Positions 36,189-46,500 of a DNA stretch of 64,000 nt are shown here, piece after piece (within the stretch, counting starts at the first letter, position 1; each line of letters begins with the position of its first letter). The stretch comes from Breznakibacter xylanolyticus (GTDB lineage: Bacteria; Bacteroidota; Bacteroidia; Bacteroidales; Marinilabiliaceae). A program made the position numbers and the translations under genes. The notes beneath the pieces are model-generated. The model did no database searches. It was not told where the DNA came from and saw nothing but the letters and a program-made list of their open reading frames with translations. Location: contig NZ_QKZK01000015.1 in NCBI RefSeq assembly GCF_003254275.1, positions 1 to 64,000 of the forward strand, read 5' to 3'.

Positions 36189-36416
36189 ATGGTTATGGAG
36201 TTTTTTATAATACAGTGGTCTCATGTGTTGTTTCCGCTTTTGTTGGGCATCATGTTGTGGGATGGTGTGTGGAAGGTAATTGCCATGTGGCATGCCGCAC
36301 GACGAAACGAGTTGGGCTGGTTTGTTTGTCTGGCGGTGTTTAATACGATTGGGGTGTTGCCGATTGTGTACCTATTAAGGTGTCGGCGAAAAAGAGAATC
36401 CCGAAGTCGTAATTGA
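36189..36416 (+). CDS. DUF5652-type small membrane protein
   Basis: 75 residues with two hydrophobic helices. WDGVWKVIAMWHAARRNELGWFVCLAVFNTIGVLPIVYLL matches the DUF5652 family pattern (W..WK..A.W.A....W). A basic tail follows (RCRRKRESRSRN). Function unknown. It sits between the tRNA-Glu terminator and the leftward tRNA-Asn genes. Confidence 0.82.
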   Translation: MVMEFFIIQWSHVLFPLLLGIMLWDGVWKVIAMWHAARRNELGWFVCLAVFNTIGVLPIVYLLRCRRKRESRSRN

Positions 36417-36473
36417 GCAAATAGTTTTAAGTAATGGTTGTTGCAACCATCTTCTTTGCTGTGGGAGATAAAC

Positions 36474-36498
36474 AAAAAAAGCCGCAAATGCGGCTTTT
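36474..36498. terminator. Terminator of the tRNA-Asn pair
   Basis: AGCCGCA / TGCGGCT hairpin with an A-run on the left and T-run on the right, so it can act for both strands. It lies just beyond the downstream tRNA-Asn copy. Confidence 0.85.
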
Positions 36499-36501
36499 GT
36501 G

Positions 36502-36575
36502 CTCCCCCTCTAGGACTTGAACCTAGGACCCCATGATTAACAGTCATGTGCTCTAACCAACTGAGCTAAGGAGGA
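36502..36575 (-). tRNA. tRNA-Asn (GTT), copy 1
   Basis: Minus-strand cloverleaf: acceptor TCCTCCT / AGGGGGA, D-arm with GGTTAGAGC, anticodon loop containing GTT, T-arm with GTTCAAGTC. Followed by GCA. Identical to the next copy. Confidence 0.95.
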
Positions 36576-36599
36576 ATAATTCCTCAATATGTTTTTGTG

Positions 36600-36673
36600 C
36601 TCCCCCTCTAGGACTTGAACCTAGGACCCCATGATTAACAGTCATGTGCTCTAACCAACTGAGCTAAGGAGGA
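36600..36673 (-). tRNA. tRNA-Asn (GTT), copy 2
   Basis: Same sequence as 36502-36575, 24 bases upstream in transcription order, so both are in one transcript. Confidence 0.95.
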
Positions 36674-36762
36674 ATTTTTTATCCCTTAAGAAACCTTCGT
36701 GCTTGAGTAGCCCTTGTTTTCTTTAGCGATGCAAAACTATGTAGTTTTTCCAAATTATGCAA

Positions 36763-36770
36763 TATCTTTG
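36763..36770 (+). promoter_or_regulatory. -7 element before the adenosine kinase-like gene
   Basis: TATCTTTG, 37 bases before the start codon at 36808. No good -33 TTTG at the usual spacing. Confidence 0.45.
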
Positions 36771-36807
36771 CAGAAAAAAATAGAATTAATTTCAAACTCC
36801 AAGTGAC

Positions 36808-37788
36808 ATGAGCAAAGTGTTGGGAATGGGCAACGCCCTGGTGGATATTCTTACCCGTATTGAAAGTGATGAATTGTTGACGCAGTTGAACTTGCCTAAA
36901 GGGAGTATGCAGTTGGTAGATAGTAATATAGCCAATGACGTATTGACACGCACCAATCATTATCAACGTCATCAGGCATCGGGAGGCTCGGCTGCGAATA
37001 CCATACATGGGCTGGCATCATTGGGAGTTGAAACGGGATTTTTAGGGAAAGTAGGTAAAGACGAGTTGGGTGAATTCTTCAAGTCGGACATGCAACAACA
37101 CCAAATATCGACGCGTTTGCTTGAGAGTGACACCCCTTCAGGAAAGGCCATTGCTCTTATTTCACCCGATTCGGAGCGCACTTTTGCCACTCATTTGGGA
37201 GCTGCAGTAGAATTGTGCGAAGATGATTTGTTCGATGAGCTGTTTCATGGTTATAAATACTTCTATATTGAAGGCTATTTGGTGCAAAACAAACCTTTGA
37301 TTCGTAAAGCCATTGAGTTGGCCAAAAAACACGGATTGGTGGTGTCGCTCGATTTGGCCAGCTATAATGTTGTTGAAGCTAATCTTGACTTCCTGAAAGA
37401 AATTATTGCCTCGCATGTGGATATTGTGTTTGCTAACGAAGAGGAGGCGCATGCCTTTACCGGTAAGACCGGCGAAGATGCCTTGCATGAGATTGCATCA
37501 CTGTGCGACATCGCTGTGGTTAAACAAGGGAAGAACGGTTCTTTAATCAAGCGCTTTGGTGAGGTGATTCGAGTGGGTATTATTCCGGCACAAAGCACTG
37601 ACACGACCGGCGCCGGAGATTTGTATGCAGCCGGTTTCCTGTTTGGATTGATTCAGAACCTGCATCTTGATAAATGCGGTCAGATAGGGGCGCTTCTTTC
37701 CGGAAATGTGATCGAAGTGGTTGGCCCTAAGATGGATCAGGATCGTTGGGGTAATATTAAGAAGTCTATTGAAGCGATTGTGAATTAA
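36808..37788 (+). CDS. PfkB-family carbohydrate/adenosine kinase
   Basis: 326 residues of the ribokinase (PfkB) family, nearest to adenosine-kinase-like members. GGSAANTIHGLASLG and GKVGKDELGEFF form the first signature. The second, DTTGAGDLYAAGFLFG, holds the anion hole and catalytic Asp (~residue 268). The N-terminus VLGMGNALVDIL is typical of adenosine kinase homologues. It probably phosphorylates a nucleoside or sugar; the substrate is not certain. Followed by a 250-base gap with no clear feature. Confidence 0.88.
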   Translation: MSKVLGMGNALVDILTRIESDELLTQLNLPKGSMQLVDSNIANDVLTRTNHYQRHQASGGSAANTIHGLASLGVETGFLGKVGKDELGEFFKSDMQQHQISTRLLESDTPSGKAIALISPDSERTFATHLGAAVELCEDDLFDELFHGYKYFYIEGYLVQNKPLIRKAIELAKKHGLVVSLDLASYNVVEANLDFLKEIIASHVDIVFANEEEAHAFTGKTGEDALHEIASLCDIAVVKQGKNGSLIKRFGEVIRVGIIPAQSTDTTGAGDLYAAGFLFGLIQNLHLDKCGQIGALLSGNVIEVVGPKMDQDRWGNIKKSIEAIVN

Positions 37789-38044
37789 CGTTGGGACAAA
37801 GGCCAATTGTTATTGCAGACAAGCCGCTTTTATTACGTCATTTTTCTTCGGTTTACTCAGGACGGAATTTTTCTTAAGAAGAATACACGATATTCAAGGA
37901 GACTCCACGATTTTTCTGCAAGACATTACTGATTGTGTGCAGTAAATGATAGAAAATCTCGGATTTACGACATTTAAAAAAATATTTAATCATGTAATCG
38001 CACATAGATTTGCGATTTTAGACATATATCTGAACTATAAATAA

Positions 38045-38437
38045 ATGAATGAGATTGAAGTAGCTTGTGCGGTGATCGTTCGCCAAGGGCGCATATTGGT
38101 TGCACTTCGGGGCAGTCAAATGGAACATGCCGGATTGTGGGAGTTTCCCGGCGGCAAGGTTGATGCGAACGAAGCACCAGAACAAGCGTTGATTCGAGAA
38201 TTGAAAGAAGAACTACTGATTACCGTAAAAGTAGATCAGCCATTAACGGTTGTGACGCACGATTATTCCAATGTGAGAATTCGGCTTATACCTTTTTTAG
38301 CCACGTTGGTGGATGGCGAACCCAAGCCCATCGAGCATGAAAAAATTGAATGGTACCATCCCGACGATTTGCCGGTTTTGCCCTGGACAGATGCCGATAT
38401 TCCCTTGGTGATGGAGGTGGTTGACTTGCTTGGATGA
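38045..38437 (+). CDS. Nudix (MutT-type) NTP pyrophosphohydrolase
   Basis: 130 residues. The Nudix box is GGKVDANEAPEQALIRELKEEL (abbreviated G-x5-E-x7-REL-x-EE) at residues ~38-60. The N-terminus IEVACAVIVRQGRILVALR and the ending DLPVLPWTDADIPLV are characteristic of MutT/(deoxy)CTP-pyrophosphohydrolase-like enzymes that remove 8-oxo-dGTP or modified nucleotides. Monocistronic, upstream of typA. Confidence 0.92.
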   Translation: MNEIEVACAVIVRQGRILVALRGSQMEHAGLWEFPGGKVDANEAPEQALIRELKEELLITVKVDQPLTVVTHDYSNVRIRLIPFLATLVDGEPKPIEHEKIEWYHPDDLPVLPWTDADIPLVMEVVDLLG

Positions 38438-38556
38438 TTCGTTCACGGAGGTATTTCCCTGTCCTTAGTCGTTAAGTCCTCTCTTAAAGTTTGTTAAGGC
38501 GAATGATTTGTGGTGGGTTTTTTTGCAATGACACCGTATTGGCAACAAAAAAACTC

Positions 38557-38564
38557 TACCTTTG
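38557..38564 (+). promoter_or_regulatory. -7 element of typA
   Basis: TACCTTTG. A predicted start near 38571 lies 14 bases before the chosen ATG at 38585 and after the upstream start of the longer open frame (38510), which argues for 38585. Confidence 0.55.
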
Positions 38565-38584
38565 CACCCCTGATTCATAAATGT

Positions 38585-40381
38585 ATGCAGAAGATAAGAA
38601 ATGTGGCGATCATCGCCCACGTTGACCACGGCAAAACAACGCTGGTTGACAAACTCTTGCTGGCCGGCAAGCTTTTTAAAGATCACCAGAAAGCCGGTGA
38701 GCTGATCATGGACAACAACGACCTGGAGCGTGAACGTGGGATCACCATTCTCTCCAAGAACGTGTCTGTTTCCTGGAACGGTTATAAAATCAATATCATC
38801 GACACCCCGGGCCACGCCGATTTTGGCGGTGAAGTGGAACGGGTTCTCAATATGACTGATGGCGTGCTGTTGCTGGTGGATGCTTTTGAAGGCCCCATGC
38901 CCCAGACTCGTTTCGTGTTGCAAAAGGCTATCGCGCTGGGATTAAAGCCCATTGTGGTGGTTAATAAGGTTGACAAGCCCAACTGTCGTCCCGAGGAAGT
39001 TCACGAGCAGGTGTTTGACCTGATGTTTTCGTTGGAAGCCAACGAACGACAGCTCGACTTTCCAACGGTGTACGGATCGGCTAAAGAAAACTGGATGTCG
39101 AAGGACTGGAAGGTGAAAACCGATGATATTTCAGCCATTTTCGACGCCATTATTGAGCATATTCCTGCTCCGCCCGAGAACAAGGGAACCCCTCAAATGT
39201 TGATCACCAGTCTGGATTATTCGTCATACATTGGCCGTATTGCCGTAGGACGAGTGCATCGAGGCAGTTTCAAGACCGGTCAAAATGTATCGTTGATGAA
39301 GCGTGATGGACGGGTGGTTCGTACAAAGATTAAAGAACTGTTTGTTTTTGAAGGCTTGGGTAAAGTTGCTGTTGATGAAGTTCCTTGTGGTGACATTTGT
39401 GCCATGGTGGGACTCGATAACTTTGAGATTGGTGACACCGTTGCTGATTTTGAAAACCCCGAAGCTTTGGATCCCATTGCCATTGACGAACCGACCATGA
39501 GCATGTTGTTTACCATCAACAATTCTCCATTTTTCGGTAAAGAAGGTAAGTTTGTGACTTCGCGCCACATCAAGGATCGCTTAGATAAGGAATTGGAAAA
39601 AAACCTTGCTCTTCGCGTTGAGGATACCCCATCGGCTGATGCGTGGAACGTATACGGACGTGGTGTTCTTCACTTGTCGGTGTTGCTCGAAACCATGCGC
39701 CGCGAAGGATACGAGGTGCAGGTGGGACAACCCCGGGTGATTATTAAAGAAGTGGCCGGCGAAAAACATGAACCAATGGAGGAATTGGCCATTGATTTGC
39801 CTGAGGAGTTTTCGGGTAAAGCCATTGAATTGGCCACTCAGCGTAAAGGTGAGTTGGTGAGCATGGAACGCAAAGGGGAACGCATCCACTTAGAGTTTCG
39901 CATTCCTTCACGCGGAATCATTGGATTGCGCAGTAGTTTGATGACTGCATCGACAGGCGAAGCCATTATGGCTCACCGCTTTATTGAGTTTGCTCCCTGG
40001 CGCGGAAACATCGAAAAACGTCAAAACGGATCCCTGATTGCCATGGAAACCGGAACGGCCTATGCCTATGCCATCGATAAACTTCAGGAGCGTGGTAAGT
40101 TCTTTATCTCACCACAAGAAGAAGTGTATATGGGGCAAGTTATTGGCGAGAACAGCCGTGAAGGCGATTTGACCGTGAACGTCACAAAGTCAAAAAAACT
40201 GACCAACATGCGTGCTTCGGGATCTGACGACAAGGTGCGAATTGTAACACCCATTGTTTTTAGTCTTGAAGAGGCATTGGAATATATTCAGGAAGATGAG
40301 TATGTTGAATTGACGCCCAAGTCGATTCGTATCCGAAAAATCTTGTTGAACGAAACGGATCGTAAACGTTCAGGCAAATAA
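38585..40381 (+). CDS. typA: Ribosome-associated GTPase TypA/BipA
   Basis: 598 residues from [19 protein letters not shown]; the open frame extends 25 codons further but the -7 element lies inside that extension. A translational GTPase affecting 50S assembly and stress growth. Motifs: [10 protein letters not shown] (P-loop), RGITI (switch I), DTPGHADF (G3) and NKVDK (G4). A C-terminal BipA domain contains [20 protein letters not shown] and a [17 protein letters not shown]-like segment. Close to the usual length. Confidence 0.96.
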   Translation: MQKIRNVAIIAHVDHGKTTLVDKLLLAGKLFKDHQKAGELIMDNNDLERERGITILSKNVSVSWNGYKINIIDTPGHADFGGEVERVLNMTDGVLLLVDAFEGPMPQTRFVLQKAIALGLKPIVVVNKVDKPNCRPEEVHEQVFDLMFSLEANERQLDFPTVYGSAKENWMSKDWKVKTDDISAIFDAIIEHIPAPPENKGTPQMLITSLDYSSYIGRIAVGRVHRGSFKTGQNVSLMKRDGRVVRTKIKELFVFEGLGKVAVDEVPCGDICAMVGLDNFEIGDTVADFENPEALDPIAIDEPTMSMLFTINNSPFFGKEGKFVTSRHIKDRLDKELEKNLALRVEDTPSADAWNVYGRGVLHLSVLLETMRREGYEVQVGQPRVIIKEVAGEKHEPMEELAIDLPEEFSGKAIELATQRKGELVSMERKGERIHLEFRIPSRGIIGLRSSLMTASTGEAIMAHRFIEFAPWRGNIEKRQNGSLIAMETGTAYAYAIDKLQERGKFFISPQEEVYMGQVIGENSREGDLTVNVTKSKKLTNMRASGSDDKVRIVTPIVFSLEEALEYIQEDEYVELTPKSIRIRKILLNETDRKRSGK

Positions 40382-40410
40382 TTTTTGCCTTTAAGACGCA
40401 TTAAATTACC

Positions 40411-40442
40411 TTTTCTTCCCATTCAATCGGATGGGAAGAAAA
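40411..40442. repeat. Perfect hairpin after typA
   Basis: TTTTCTTCCCAT / ATGGGAAGAAAA, 12 bases perfect, loop TCAATCGG. The T-run lies on the minus strand side, so it is not a normal plus-strand terminator though it follows typA. Confidence 0.6.
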
Positions 40443-40581
40443 AAGGTAAAATATATAAAAATAGAGGAGCCACGGGTGCCCCGTTGGTTCTTTTGTTTTG
40501 CAATAAGGTGTTGAAATGATGTATTTTTGAATCATCAGCAAGAGGTTTGGTTGATGGCGCATCGAAAAAAAAGAGAATTCC

Positions 40582-40612
40582 TTTTAGGATGTGTTCATTT
40601 TTTATAACTTTG
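40582..40612 (+). promoter_or_regulatory. Promoter of yceD-rpmF
   Basis: TTTT at 40582-40585 (one mismatch to TTTG) and TAACTTTG at 40605-40612, 19 bases apart. The ATG chosen for yceD is at 40640; the longer open frame begins upstream of this promoter. Confidence 0.6.
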
Positions 40613-40639
40613 CGCAGTTTTTTAAAAACGAAGGCGGAG

Positions 40640-41158
40640 ATGTTTAGCGAATATGACATTGCTTTCAAAGGTCTTGCAGAAGGTGTTCACACCTATCATT
40701 ACGAGATTGGGCCACGCTTTTTTGAGCAGATGGAAGAAAGTCTGGTGGATAGCGGGGAGCTGAAAGTGGATGTAGAGTTATTGAAACAAACCACGCTTTT
40801 AACTTTGAAATTCAATATTAAAGGTACTGTCAATACTTCGTGTGACAGATGCCTTGAACCACTGGATTTAGCAATAAAGTGCAAAGGCAAATTGTTGGTG
40901 AAATTTGGTGAGGAATATGATGAGCCTTCTGATGAAATTGTGGTGTTGCCTTATGATGCACATCAAATTAATGTGGCTCAGTATATTTATGAATTTATTG
41001 GGGTAAACTTGCCAATTCAGCGTGTGCATCCTAATAACAGTTGTAATCCTGAAATGCTCCAGAAATTGGAAGCATATACCATCGCTCCCGCAGATGAGGA
41101 TGCTACGGCCGATCCACGCTGGGACGAACTGAAAAAATTATTAGATAAAAACAAATAA
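40640..41158 (+). CDS. yceD: DUF177 (YceD) family protein
   Basis: 172 residues from MFSEYDIAFKGL. Conserved CDRCLEPLDL and a second Cys in NNSCNPEML match the DUF177 family, often encoded just before rpmF and implicated in 23S rRNA/50S biogenesis. The longer frame starts before the predicted promoter, so it is rejected. rpmF follows 12 bases later; together they form the usual yceD-rpmF pair. Confidence 0.9.
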   Translation: MFSEYDIAFKGLAEGVHTYHYEIGPRFFEQMEESLVDSGELKVDVELLKQTTLLTLKFNIKGTVNTSCDRCLEPLDLAIKCKGKLLVKFGEEYDEPSDEIVVLPYDAHQINVAQYIYEFIGVNLPIQRVHPNNSCNPEMLQKLEAYTIAPADEDATADPRWDELKKLLDKNK

Positions 41159-41170
41159 AGAAGTTGTAAA

Positions 41171-41356
41171 ATGGCACATCCCAAGCGAAAAATTTCGAAA
41201 ACAAGACGCGATAAGCGCAGAACTCACGATAAAGCTGTTGCGCCTGCTTTAGGTGTATGTTCTAACTGTGGTTCAGCAATTCGTCTGCACACTGTGTGTG
41301 GCGAATGTGGTTATTACCGTGGCAAATTAGCCGTAGAGAAAACTGTAACTGCTTAA
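41171..41356 (+). CDS. rpmF: 50S ribosomal protein L32
   Basis: 61 residues, basic, MAHPKRKISKTRRDKRRTHD, with a C-x2-C...C-x2-C zinc ribbon (CSNCGS ... CGECGY) and a YYRGK motif. This is the zinc-binding form. Its terminator (41381-41408) follows. Confidence 0.97.
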   Translation: MAHPKRKISKTRRDKRRTHDKAVAPALGVCSNCGSAIRLHTVCGECGYYRGKLAVEKTVTA

Positions 41357-41380
41357 GCAGTTGTTCAGATAAACAAAAAT

Positions 41381-41408
41381 GCTCCTTCAAACAGGGAGCT
41401 TTTTTTTT
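41381..41408 (+). terminator. Terminator after rpmF
   Basis: GCTCC / GGAGC hairpin followed by eight T's. It lies inside the longest open frame of the fabH region, showing that frame's ATG is not the real start. Confidence 0.82.
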
Positions 41409-41471
41409 ACAATTCATTTTCCATCATTCACAACGCGTTGCCCCAAGGGCAAATGCATAATTGATTTCGTG

Positions 41472-42470
41472 GTGAAAAAAACGTATGCAGCGATTACAGC
41501 CGTTGGTTCCTATTTGCCGGAATACGTGCTGACCAATCAGGAGTTGAGTCAAATGGTAGACACCTCCGACGAATGGATTATGACCCGGGTGGGCATTAGT
41601 GAACGACGTATTTTGAAAGGCGAGGGCATGGGATCGTCGGATATGGGAGCCAAAGCAGTTTTGCAGTTGCTCGAAAAGTCGGGCACGAGTCCTGATGAGA
41701 TTGACCTGTTGATTTGCGCCACAGTGACGCCCGATCATCCCTTTCCGGCTACGGCCAATATTATAGCCGACAAGGTGAATATTCGTCATGCACAGGGATT
41801 TGACATCAATGCGGCATGTTCGGGATTTATGTTTGCATTGGATGTGGCTGCTAAATTCATTGAATGCGGATCTAAAAAAAAGGTTATCGTGGTGGGGTGC
41901 GATAAAATGTCGTCAATCACCGATTATACAGATCGAACAACCTGTGTACTTTTTGGTGATGCTTCAGCAGCTGTATTGCTGGAGCCGACGGAAGAAGCGA
42001 TGGGGGTGATGGATTCCAATCTGCACAGCGATGGTTTTGGGCGTCATCATCTGATCATGAAGGCAGGTGGTTCGGTGAAGCCGGCTTCGCATGCTACGGT
42101 TGATGCGCGTGAGCATTACATCTACCAGGAGGGGCAAACGGTATTTAAACATGCCGTGTCAAAGATGGCAGATGCAGCCGTGGACATCATGGATAGGAAT
42201 CAGTTAAAGTCAGAGGACATTGCCTGGTTGGTTCCCCATCAGGCCAATTTGAGGATTATTGAGGCCACCGGTAATCGTATGGGGCTACCCAAGGAAAAGG
42301 TGATGATTAATATTCACAAATACGGTAACACCACCACTGCTACTATTCCGTTGTGCCTGTGTGAGCTTGAAAGTGAGTTAAAGAAAGGTGACAACCTGAT
42401 TTTGGCTGCTTTTGGTGCCGGATTTACATGGGGATCAGTGTATGTGAAGTGGGCTTATGATGCTAAGTAA
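41472..42470 (+). CDS. fabH: 3-oxoacyl-ACP synthase III (FabH)
   Basis: 332 residues from GTG ([17 protein letters not shown]), the family start; 31 extra codons upstream cross a terminator. It condenses acetyl-CoA with malonyl-ACP to begin fatty-acid synthesis. The catalytic Cys is in [14 protein letters not shown]. The His is in [12 protein letters not shown] and the Asn in [13 protein letters not shown], giving the Cys-His-Asn triad. [16 protein letters not shown] is the start signature. The usual plsX gene between rpmF and fabH is absent here. Confidence 0.96.
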   Translation: MKKTYAAITAVGSYLPEYVLTNQELSQMVDTSDEWIMTRVGISERRILKGEGMGSSDMGAKAVLQLLEKSGTSPDEIDLLICATVTPDHPFPATANIIADKVNIRHAQGFDINAACSGFMFALDVAAKFIECGSKKKVIVVGCDKMSSITDYTDRTTCVLFGDASAAVLLEPTEEAMGVMDSNLHSDGFGRHHLIMKAGGSVKPASHATVDAREHYIYQEGQTVFKHAVSKMADAAVDIMDRNQLKSEDIAWLVPHQANLRIIEATGNRMGLPKEKVMINIHKYGNTTTATIPLCLCELESELKKGDNLILAAFGAGFTWGSVYVKWAYDAK

Positions 42471-42522
42471 TAGCACCCAATAGGGGTAAAAACAGTTTGC
42501 GATTTTACCAAGTATAATAAAG

Positions 42523-42557
42523 ATGCAGGTATGTGCTTTGGCTCAACCTGCATTTTT
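42523..42557. terminator. Terminator between fabH and DUF4268 gene
   Basis: ATGCAGGT / ACCTGCAT hairpin followed by a T-run on the plus side; it lies between convergent genes. Confidence 0.8.
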
Positions 42558-43024
42558 CATTGGCCTAATTCGTCGTATTTCAAAAAATCCTTCACTTCGA
42601 GGAATGCTGTTTCGAGATTGACCATGTTGTATATCAAGAATTTGATCATGGAAGGCCATTGTTCTTGTTGGTAAATGTCGCCCTGCATTTGCACAAAAAC
42701 GCGCGACACGTAGTGACCGGGACTTTTTTCGTAGGCCAATTCCCACGTGAGGGGAGTCCCAAATGATTCCTCGAAGATGTTCTTACAAGCATCGAGTTTG
42801 GCAAACAACATTAAACGGCGATCTTCGTCACGGTGGCTGATTTCGAGAGCCACCATGGCCTTCTGGCGATCGACATCGAAACGCAAATCGACGCCCCGGA
42901 TGCCGGTGTTATCAAGGATCCATTTTTTTACTTCGCCGCGTTGTCCCGGCAGTCTGCGGGTGCGGTTCTCGAGTTTTTGCCAAAATGCCAATCGCAGTTG
43001 TTTCGCTTCTTCTTTCGAAAACAT
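42557..43024 (-). CDS. DUF4268 domain protein
   Basis: 155 residues, soluble, no signal peptide. RLAFWQKLENRTRRL, WILDNTGIRGVDLRFDVDRQKAMVALEI and the W-x-L-x-Y region match DUF4268, a domain also found at the C-terminus of some restriction-type endonucleases. Here it stands alone. Function unknown; convergent with fabH. Confidence 0.85.
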   Translation of the reverse strand: MFSKEEAKQLRLAFWQKLENRTRRLPGQRGEVKKWILDNTGIRGVDLRFDVDRQKAMVALEISHRDEDRRLMLFAKLDACKNIFEESFGTPLTWELAYEKSPGHYVSRVFVQMQGDIYQQEQWPSMIKFLIYNMVNLETAFLEVKDFLKYDELGQ

Positions 43025-43049
43025 GGATGAATAATTTTAATAGGCAAAT

Positions 43050-43361
43050 TTACGATTCATTACGGTTTTTTGATGACGTGAATAGGAGATAGAGCAGATA
43101 AAAGGTTCCCATCCCGATAAACAGGATGCTAATAATTTCCATGATTCCTTTGGTGGAATGAATCATGCCAAATCCCGCGATGATGAGCAGGATGGCGATT
43201 ACGGCGAAGATGGGGTGCTTTTTCACGGATTGTTGTTTTATGTTAGTTTGGGTGCCCGGAAATTTTTTAATTGTGTCGAGATTTTGCTGGTGTTTGGTCT
43301 TTTCGGTTGAGCGGTTCAAATTATAAAAAATGCATATAATTACGGTAACCCAAGTTGTCAC
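43050..43361 (-). CDS. Small membrane protein of unknown family
   Basis: 103 residues in the open frame. Two clear hydrophobic helices lie in the C-terminal half (PIFAVIAILLIIAGFGMI and IISILFIGMGTFYLLYLLF). The first ~45 residues are polar, with a short hydrophobic start. The true start is uncertain. No family recognised. Confidence 0.55.
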   Translation of the reverse strand: MTTWVTVIICIFYNLNRSTEKTKHQQNLDTIKKFPGTQTNIKQQSVKKHPIFAVIAILLIIAGFGMIHSTKGIMEIISILFIGMGTFYLLYLLFTSSKNRNES

Positions 43362-43526
43362 TTGGACGTAACGGTTTTGTGGTGTAACGAATTTTTAAGA
43401 TGAAATAGGTTGATTAAACCATTAAAATTGAATTATCTTTAAAAATTCAAACCCTCACAATAACATTCGACATGATTTAAATGTTGAATGCCGGATTAAA
43501 AAGATTTTACGTGAATTCTCAGCCAG

Positions 43527-46500
43527 ATGAAGTTTTTTAGTGTCATCATGTTTTTTTTGTTGGTCTCTGTCGGGCTGACGGCACAGTTTCCCGATTTGAA
43601 GATGCGTTACTTCAATCAGAAAGAGGGATTGTCGAGCACTTTTGTGACGTCGGTTGTGCAGGATTCGGTTGGGTATTTGTGGGTGGGCACTTCTGAAGGG
43701 TTGAACCGTTTTGATGGGATGAATTTTACGTCCTATGGTTCAGGCGATGGCTTATTGCCGCATCAAAGCATTGAGACGTTGATGGCCGATTCGGGGGGAG
43801 ATGTATGGGTTGCCACTGCCGAAGGTTTGGTGTTGTATCAGGCAGAATGTGATTGCTTTAAGGAAGTTGTTTTTGAAGGAAAAGTTGCCGGTGAGTTTGC
43901 AAAAATTGTACAGTTGGATATCGATCGAGCAGGAACGGTTTATGCTGCCGAAGGGAGCAAACTGTACCGCTACAACTCATCTCGAAAGATGTTTGAGATT
44001 TTTTACACTGCCAAGCAAGGCCAAATTACGGGTTTTGCATTTGATCGTGCGAATATGTTGTGGTTCACAACGGCTTATCCTTCATCGTTGATCGGGTATC
44101 ATATACAATCGGGGCGTGAGTTTATTTATCGACCCGATATGGGAAATATCCCTGAAAAACCATTAACTGCGCTGGTTCACAAAGATGAAGGATTGTGGTT
44201 GGGGACACTTGGACAAGGGACTTGGTATTTTGATTTGCATCAAAGAGCCATTCGCCTGGTGGATGCTGGACAAAATGGGAGTGAATTTGTGACCCGCATG
44301 TATGTGGATCGTCACGATCGGTTGTGGCGTGTCGATTATGTGGGGTTGAATCTATTTGATGATGCATCCGGGCGTTTCTTGTCTTATCCCTATCAAATTC
44401 AGTCGCCTTATGTCATTCGTAATTCCGTTAGTGGTATTTTTCAGGATTTGAATGATAATTATTGGGTGTGCCATCATACAGGAGGCTTGGGGTTGAGTGT
44501 ACGACCCAAGGGTTTTTACCACATTAATGATCAGTCATATAATCCGTGGCATTTGTCAGCGAATCGTGTCTCGGCGATACAGGCAAATGGCCGGGGACAG
44601 TTGTGGTTTGCACATGCTGGTTTTGCGATTGATGTTTTTAACAGTCAACGAGAACGTGTTCAGCAAATTACCGCTGCGAGCACCGGAGTTCCTTTGCAGT
44701 CGATTACGATGTTGTATGGCGACCCCCAAGGTCACATGTGGGTTGGGAGTTATAATCGCGGGTTGTTAAGATATTTGCCTTCTTCGGGTCGTTTTGAGCA
44801 ATTTATGAATGACCCCTCTAATCCGTTGTCTATTGCTAATAATGATGTTCGCTCCATGGTGTATGACCCCGATGGTTATTACTGGTTGGTCACGCATGGT
44901 GCCGGTGTCGATCGTTTTGACATGAAGACGAAACGCTTTGATCATTTTACATCAACCAACAGTAATTTAAGCAACGAATGGACCAATCAGGTGGTTCTTG
45001 ATCGAAAAGGCAATTTATGGGTGGCCACTGCGTGGGGTCTAAACATTAAAAACCGAGGAGCCACTCGTTTTCAGCGATTTTATTCTCAAAAGAGTGATGT
45101 GACTACCATCAGTGGCAACAATGTGGTGACCGTTTTTGAGGATGTTTCAGGCGCGATATGGGTTGGAACTGACAGGGGTTTAAGTCGTTATAATCATGAG
45201 GATAATAATTTTGTACGCATCAATTCACAAGAGATAAATGGCAGCATTTGTGCCATCACTGAAGATGCGGACGGAAACTTGTGGCTGAGTACCATGAGTG
45301 GGTTGATTCGGGTTAATAAATCGACGCACCAGGTTCGACATTTTGATGAGTCAGACGGTGTTCAACCAGATGAGTTTTTACCTCGCTCGGTATTTCGCGA
45401 CAGTCTTGGGGTCATCTATTTTGGAGGTATACGCGGGGTTACTTATTTTGATCCTGCTAAGTTGACGTTTAATGCTATCCCCCCACCGGTTGTCCTTACT
45501 ACGTTAAAACTAGGTGGAGAGTTGATTGTGCCGGGACATGCGTCGCAGTTGTTGAAACGGCAAATCAACTATGCTAAAATTGTACGCATTGACCACAACC
45601 ATCGGGTTATGACGATCGGCTATCATGCCATTAATTTTAATAATCCTGATCGCAACCGTTATGCGGTGAAGCTTGAGGGATTTGATAAGGATTGGCAGAT
45701 GGTGGGCAATCAAACATCGGCTACCTACACCAATCTGACCCCAGGAAAATACATTTTTCGAGTTAAGGCGGCCAATAACGATGGAGTCTGGAATGAAAAG
45801 GGCGCCAGTGTTGAGATTATTGTTGATTCACCATGGTATTCGAGTTGGTGGGCACGCATCATCAGTGTGTTGATTCTGATTGGAGGTATTTGGTTTTTCA
45901 TGCGATTTAGAACTCAGTCACTTTTGAAGCAGAAGATAATTTTGAGTCAGATGGTGAGAGCCAAAACCGAAGAATTGGAGGCCAGCAATCAGGAACTCAT
46001 GGCACAGGCTGAATATTTGGATAACCTCAATAAGTTATTAGAAGAGCGGCAGAGTAAACTTGAAACACAGTCTCGATTGGTGAGCACTCAGGCTTTAACG
46101 CTGCGTAAACAAAACGATGAGCTCAAGCAGCTCAACAAAACCAAGGATCGGCTGTTCTCCATTATTGCTCATGATTTGATAAATCCGTTTAATTCCATCA
46201 TAGGATTGTCGGAAGTTTTCAAAGAGGAATACTCGCATTTGAATGAATCGGAGCGTCGAGAATTGATGACGACCATCAATATTTCGGCCAATCGAATTTT
46301 TGCGTTGTTACAGAATTTGTTGTTGTGGGCTCGAAGTCAAACTAATTCGGTGAAGTTTAATCAGTCATCCTTTTTATTGCATGACGTGTTGGTTGAATCA
46401 ACAGATTTTTTGGCCGAGATGTTGAGTCGAAAAGGGTTGTTGTTGCAAATAGATTGCCCGGCATCCTTGTATGTGTATGCCGATCCGGATATGGTGAAGA

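Noticed and set aside
38510-38584. Longer typA start
   Set aside because: The -7 element TACCTTTG lies inside this stretch, and the family starts at [12 protein letters not shown].
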